Under the pieces are notes generated by a model. That model saw nothing but the letters and a program-made list of their open reading frames with translations, was not told where the DNA came from and did no database searches. 18,455 bases of DNA from Flavobacterium sp. (GTDB lineage: Bacteria; Bacteroidota; Bacteroidia; Flavobacteriales; Flavobacteriaceae), in contig JASLGC010000086.1 in NCBI GenBank assembly GCA_030150335.1, positions 1 to 18,455 of the forward strand, in the 5' to 3' direction. Position 1 is the stretch's first letter. Each line of letters opens with the position of its first letter. Below are positions 14,047 to 18,455 of this stretch, in pieces. The position numbers and the translations under genes were made by a program.

Positions 14047-17000
14047 ATGAGGAAATTTCTACTTCATTTCTTTTTGATGTTTTTGACACTGTCTATAAGT
14101 GGTAGTGTTTATGCTCAAAACAAAGAAATTAAAGGAAAAGTTGTAGCTGCAGGTGACGGAATGTCTTTGCCAGGTGCAACTGTGTTCATTAAAGGCACAA
14201 AAGAAGGAGTTCAAACTGATTTAGATGGTAATTACTCAATTAAAGTAAAGGGTAATGACGCTGTATTAGTGTTTGAATTCATGGGATTCAACACTGTTGA
14301 AAAAAAGGTAGGAGCGCAATCTATTGTTAATGTTTCTTTAGCAGATGCTACTGAAATGATTGATGAGGTTGTTATTACTACAGGTTATGAGAAATTGTCA
14401 AAAAGAACTTTTACAGGTGCGATTAGCACAATCTCTGAAAAGGAGTTGAAAGTTGATGGTATGCCTGATGTAAGTAGAATGATAGAAGGTAAAGCTGCTG
14501 GGGTTTCAGTACAAAACGTATCTGGTACTTTTGGAGCTGCTCCGAAAATTACTGTACGTGGTTCATCTTCAATTTTTGGAGATACAAAACCATTATGGGT
14601 TATTGATGGAATGGTTCAAGAAGAGATTGTAAACGTATCTTTTGAAGATTTAGCTTCAGGAAATGCATCAACAATGTTAAGTTCTGCAGTAGCAGGATTA
14701 AATGCTAGTGATGTATTAAGTATTGAGATTTTAAAAGATGCTGCTGCAACTTCTATCTATGGTGCAAGAGCAATGAATGGGGTTGTTGTTATTACAACTA
14801 AATCAGGGCGTAAAGACACACCATTAACAGTAACATATAATTTAGAAAATACTATTAGAGAAGTTCCAAATTATGGGAGTTATGATATCTTAAATTCTCA
14901 ACAATCTATGGGAGTTTTAGCAGATATGGAAGCAAAAGGGTTATTAACTGATCCTTCAATTGCTCAAGGAAGATATGGAGGAATTTATAATCTTTACTTT
15001 AACGCTACACATAATTATGACGCTTCCTTAGATAATGGTAATGGAGGTTATTCAATTAATAATACTGCTATTGCAAAGAATGATTTCTTACGTAAGTATG
15101 AAAAAGCAAATACGGATTGGTTTAAAGTATTATTTAGACCTTCTATTATGCAGAACCACTCTTTGAGTTTTTCTGGAGGGGGTAAAAATGCATCTTACTA
15201 TGCGTCTGTTGGATATTTAAATGATCCAGGATGGACTATTGCAGATAACGTAAAACGTTTGACAACAAATTTAAAGACTACATTTTTCTTGAATGATAGA
15301 ATTACTTTAGGATTGTCTTCTATTGCATCTATTAGAAAGCAAAATGCACCAGGAAGCTTTGACCGTCAAGCGGATCCTGTTGGAGGTTCTGTATCAAGAA
15401 ACTTTGATATTAACCCCTTCAATTATGCATTAAATACTTCAAGAGCATTAAGACCTTATGATGATTTCGGTAATTATGAATATTACAGACAAAACTGGGC
15501 GAAATTTAATGTCTTAGATGAAATTGATAATAATTACATGGAGTTAGATGTAAAGGATATCAAATTCCAAGTAGATTTAGATTATAAGATAATGGATGGA
15601 TTGAAATTTAATTCATCTGCTGCTGTTCGCTATGTTGTTTCAGATCGTGATCATTCTGTTCATGAAAATTCAAACGTTGCTGCTGCTTATAGAGCTGATG
15701 AAACTAAAATTGTAAAAGATCAAAATATTTATTTATATCAAGATCCTTCAAAACCTGATGCTCAAAAACAAGTGGTTTTAAAAGAAGGTGGTATTTTACA
15801 TAAATATAAAAATACGTTAACATCTTATAACTGGAGAAACTCTTTCTCATATGATAAGATTTTTGGAGAGCAAAATCAACATGAGATTAATGCTTTTGTA
15901 GGAAGTGAATTAAGATCTATTGATAGAGATTATTCTAATAATAGTGTATACGGAATATTATTCGACAAAGGATATACAGTTGCAACTGATCCAAAGTTAA
16001 TGGAAAAGTTAATTGGAGAAGGTGATTACATGTTCAAAACAGGATATGATAAAGAAAGAACAGTTGGTTTCTTTGGAAAAGTAGCTTATACTTATGATGC
16101 AAGATATACAGTGTCTTTAACAGGGCGTACAGACGCTTCTAATCAACAAGGAGGAGACAAAACAATGTGGTTGCCTACATGGACTGTTTCAGGAAAATGG
16201 AATGCTAAACAAGAGAAGTTTTTAATTGATAATTCAACTGTTAGTGACTTAAGTTTTAGAGGTTCTTATGGATTAACTGCGACTTCTGGTCCTGCATCTA
16301 ATTCATTAGCAATTTTCAAAAACTCTATTACAGTATCTAGATTTGATCCAAACTCTAGAGAAACTGGATTACAAATTGAAAGTTTACAAAACACTGATTT
16401 AACTTGGGAAAAGCAATATGAAGCAAATATTGGATTTGATTTAGGATTATTCAATAATAGAGTTTATTTATCTTCAGATATTTATCAACGTAAAGCATTT
16501 GACTTAGTTGATATTGTAAGAACATCAGGTATTGGAGGAGAAGTTCAGAAATGGGGTAACAATGCTGATATGACTACAAAAGGTATTGAGGCAAGTTTAA
16601 CTACACGTAATATCGTTTCACCAAATTTCAAATGGACATCGTCTATTAACTTATCTTATTATGATCAAAGAATTGATAAGTTAGCTTATGAGCCTAGAGC
16701 GTTTGATTTAATTAAAGGTACAGGTGGAAACGTTGTAGGTGGTCCTAGAAATACACTTTATTCTTACCAGTTTACTGGATTAAATAAAGATGGTTTACCA
16801 ACGTTCGTTATGCCAGAAGGTGTTGATGATTTAATTGGTGGAGCAGAATTTCAAGATTCACAAGATGTAACAGCTTACTTGAAGAAAGAAGGTTCAGTTG
16901 AGCCAAATAAAACTTTAGGGTTTAGCAATACATTCCAATATAAGAATTGGTCATTAGATGTTTTGATTGTAGGTTCAGCAGGAAATGTTGTACGTTTAGA

Positions 17001-17424
17001 TCCTATTTTTAGCTCTGATTACAATGATACTCAGACATTTACAAAAGACATGAATAATAGATGGATTATGCCAGGTGATGAATTAGTTACAAATGTTCCA
17101 GTAATTGCGGATGCATCAACTATTTCTGAAATGGGAGAGAGAGTTATTAATAGAGCGTATAATACTTATAATTATTCTGATGCTCGTGTAGCAAAAGGTG
17201 ATTTTGTAAGAGTTAAAAACTTGACATTAGGATATGAATTCCCAGAATTATTGAAGAAACAAATGAGAGTTTCTACGTTCGGAGTGAAAATGTCTGTAAC
17301 TAATCCATTCTTGTTATATTCAGATAAGAAATTAAATGGACAAGATCCTGAATTCTTTAGAGTAGGAGGGGTTTCAATGCCTGTAACAAGACAATATACA
17401 TTGACCTTAAATTTATCAATTTAA
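14047..17424 (+). CDS. SusC/RagA family TonB-linked outer-membrane transporter
   Basis: Outer-membrane beta-barrel that imports oligosaccharides, peptides or other large nutrients together with its SusD partner, powered by TonB. The protein has 1125 residues. The signal peptide covers residues 1 to about 24 (cleavage near VYA-Q). A carboxypeptidase-regulatory-like beta-sandwich typical of SusC covers about 27-100 (KGKVVAAGDG, LPGATVFIKG, TDLDGNYSI). A TonB-box-like IDEVVITTGY follows at about 105-114. The plug domain (about 115-255) has KITVRGSSSIFG, PLWVIDG and EILKDAAATSIYGARAMNGV. The barrel runs to the C-terminus, ending RQYTLTLNLSI, consistent with a final barrel strand. susD follows after 11 nt, so they form an operon. 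The substrate cannot be read from the sequence, because the enzyme genes lie beyond the window. Confidence 0.95.
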   Translation: MRKFLLHFFLMFLTLSISGSVYAQNKEIKGKVVAAGDGMSLPGATVFIKGTKEGVQTDLDGNYSIKVKGNDAVLVFEFMGFNTVEKKVGAQSIVNVSLADATEMIDEVVITTGYEKLSKRTFTGAISTISEKELKVDGMPDVSRMIEGKAAGVSVQNVSGTFGAAPKITVRGSSSIFGDTKPLWVIDGMVQEEIVNVSFEDLASGNASTMLSSAVAGLNASDVLSIEILKDAAATSIYGARAMNGVVVITTKSGRKDTPLTVTYNLENTIREVPNYGSYDILNSQQSMGVLADMEAKGLLTDPSIAQGRYGGIYNLYFNATHNYDASLDNGNGGYSINNTAIAKNDFLRKYEKANTDWFKVLFRPSIMQNHSLSFSGGGKNASYYASVGYLNDPGWTIADNVKRLTTNLKTTFFLNDRITLGLSSIASIRKQNAPGSFDRQADPVGGSVSRNFDINPFNYALNTSRALRPYDDFGNYEYYRQNWAKFNVLDEIDNNYMELDVKDIKFQVDLDYKIMDGLKFNSSAAVRYVVSDRDHSVHENSNVAAAYRADETKIVKDQNIYLYQDPSKPDAQKQVVLKEGGILHKYKNTLTSYNWRNSFSYDKIFGEQNQHEINAFVGSELRSIDRDYSNNSVYGILFDKGYTVATDPKLMEKLIGEGDYMFKTGYDKERTVGFFGKVAYTYDARYTVSLTGRTDASNQQGGDKTMWLPTWTVSGKWNAKQEKFLIDNSTVSDLSFRGSYGLTATSGPASNSLAIFKNSITVSRFDPNSRETGLQIESLQNTDLTWEKQYEANIGFDLGLFNNRVYLSSDIYQRKAFDLVDIVRTSGIGGEVQKWGNNADMTTKGIEASLTTRNIVSPNFKWTSSINLSYYDQRIDKLAYEPRAFDLIKGTGGNVVGGPRNTLYSYQFTGLNKDGLPTFVMPEGVDDLIGGAEFQDSQDVTAYLKKEGSVEPNKTLGFSNTFQYKNWSLDVLIVGSAGNVVRLDPIFSSDYNDTQTFTKDMNNRWIMPGDELVTNVPVIADASTISEMGERVINRAYNTYNYSDARVAKGDFVRVKNLTLGYEFPELLKKQMRVSTFGVKMSVTNPFLLYSDKKLNGQDPEFFRVGGVSMPVTRQYTLTLNLSI

Positions 17425-17435
17425 TTTAAAGAAGT

Positions 17436-18455
17436 ATGAAGTATTTAAAATATGCAGCCAGTGTAATTGCTTCTGTAACATTGATTGGGTGTTCAAGTTT
17501 TCTTGACGAAACACCTGATCAACGTACAAAAGTAGATACACCTGCAAAAGCAAAAGATTTGTTAGTTTATGCTTATCCATCTGCAAATAGTTTTTATGTA
17601 ATGGAAGCGATGTCAGATAATTTTGGAGACTCAAAAAGGACTCAGAATACTGCTGTTGATAACACAAAGTATTTTCGTTGGGAGACGGAGCAACAAGAAT
17701 CTTGGGATTCACCTGCGGAGTTTTGGGAATCGTCTTATTTAGCTATCGCACATGCTAACCACGCATTGCAAGCAGTAGAAGAGATGTCTATAAGTCCAAA
17801 AGAAAAAAACGAAATTAGAGGGGAGGCTTTATTGTCTCGAGCATACAATCATTGGATGATTGCAATGTTGTTCTGTGAAGCTTATGATCCTACAACAGCT
17901 GAAAGTAAGTTAGGAATTCCTTATGTGAATGAGCCAGAACGTACACTTTATAAAGATTATGAGAGAGGAACGTTACAAGATGTTTACAATAAATTAGAAG
18001 CGGATATCATTGAAGGAAACAAGCTGGTTACTAATAATTACAAACAAGTAGCTTTCCATTTTAATAAAAATGCTGGTCAAGCTCTTGCAACAAGATTTTT
18101 CGCATTAAAAGGTGATTGGGATAAAGTATTGGAATATTCTGATGTTTTAGGTGATGCTCCAGTCGGGAAATTAAGAAACTATACCGAATTAAATGGAGGA
18201 GGAGTAAATGCTCAAGGGCAATTATTTGGTTCTCCAAGTATGCCAACGAATTTATTAATTTCAGGTAGCCGTACTTTACTAAATAGAGTTTATAGAAGAA
18301 ATAGATTTGCTATTACAAGAGAAATCTTAGTTGAGCGTATTAGTTCTAAATATAATCCATTTGGAGTAGGTTATAGCTACGATGCATACGGAAGTGGGCA
18401 AGACGTATTCTATTATCCGCGATTTTTTGAGTACTTTGTGTATTCTAATCAAAGC
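17436..18455 (+). CDS. SusD/RagB family nutrient-binding lipoprotein, 3' end cut off by the window edge
   Basis: Surface lipoprotein that captures the ligand and acts as a lid on the SusC barrel. The first 340 residues are visible, and the frame is open to the last base. The signal peptide MKYLKYAASVIASVTLIGC has the lipidated Cys at residue 19. SFLDETPD follows, the usual start of mature SusD proteins. Helical TPR-like segments come next, including EFWESSYLAIAHANHALQAV and IRGEALLSRAYNHWMIAMLF, which correspond to the conserved SusD helices. The expected full length is roughly 450-600 residues, so about a quarter to nearly half is missing. The start is 11 nt after the susC stop, in the fixed order susC-susD. 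The identification is secure and the ligand is unknown. Confidence 0.94.
   Translation, partial: MKYLKYAASVIASVTLIGCSSFLDETPDQRTKVDTPAKAKDLLVYAYPSANSFYVMEAMSDNFGDSKRTQNTAVDNTKYFRWETEQQESWDSPAEFWESSYLAIAHANHALQAVEEMSISPKEKNEIRGEALLSRAYNHWMIAMLFCEAYDPTTAESKLGIPYVNEPERTLYKDYERGTLQDVYNKLEADIIEGNKLVTNNYKQVAFHFNKNAGQALATRFFALKGDWDKVLEYSDVLGDAPVGKLRNYTELNGGGVNAQGQLFGSPSMPTNLLISGSRTLLNRVYRRNRFAITREILVERISSKYNPFGVGYSYDAYGSGQDVFYYPRFFEYFVYSNQS

Noticed and set aside
17416..17712. Minus-strand open frame across the susC-susD junction
   Set aside because: It overlaps the start of susD, whose signal peptide, lipobox and SusD helices are clear on the plus strand.

Overview
The window looks like a chromosomal segment of a Bacteroidota species, most likely a member of the Flavobacteriaceae (Flavobacterium- or Myroides-like; the genus is an inference). 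The evidence is the low GC content, a fused murF-alr gene, a SusC/SusD pair, TAnnTTTG-type -7 promoter elements without clear Shine-Dalgarno sites, and a LepA of flavobacterial type. No tRNA, rRNA, CRISPR array, transposase or phage gene was seen.

Layout. (1) 1-2740: the 3' part of lepA (open at the left edge), a terminator, a small lipoprotein gene and a bidirectional terminator. (2) 2753-5491, minus strand: a two-lobed secreted M16 zinc metallopeptidase. (3) 5599-10740: a compact reactive-sulfur island. Its minus-strand genes, in transcription order, are a split YeeE/YedE thiosulfate-type transporter (two half-genes), a 321-bp gene-free gap with a long hairpin and short repeats, a Crp/Fnr-type regulator, a TauE/SafE exporter, a persulfide dioxygenase fused to two rhodanese domains (CstB/Blh-like) and a thioredoxin followed by a terminator. 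A DsrE-family protein is divergent from the transporter. (4) 10826-13783: murF-alr (cell wall D-Ala-D-Ala ligase fused to alanine racemase) and mscL (mechanosensitive channel), ending in a strong terminator. (5) 14047-18455: susC and the first 340 codons of susD, the start of a polysaccharide- or glycoprotein-utilisation type locus whose substrate genes lie outside the window.

How the genes may work together. The sulfur island has the parts expected for importing thiosulfate or a related sulfur species, relaying sulfane sulfur (DsrE, rhodaneses, thioredoxin), oxidising persulfide to sulfite (dioxygenase domain) and exporting sulfite (TauE). It resembles the cst operon of Staphylococcus and the bigR operon of Proteobacteria, but the regulator here is a Crp/Fnr protein with a cysteine cluster instead of CsoR/CstR or ArsR/BigR. 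No sulfide:quinone reductase gene is present. The most interesting signal is a pair of matching inverted repeats, GTAAC-N4-G(T/A)TAC. One lies upstream of the dioxygenase-rhodanese gene and one upstream of the transporter genes, at almost the same distance (about 61 bp) from the start codon. They are good candidates for the operator of the Crp/Fnr protein. Its recognition helix has Val where classical CRP and FNR have the DNA-reading Glu.
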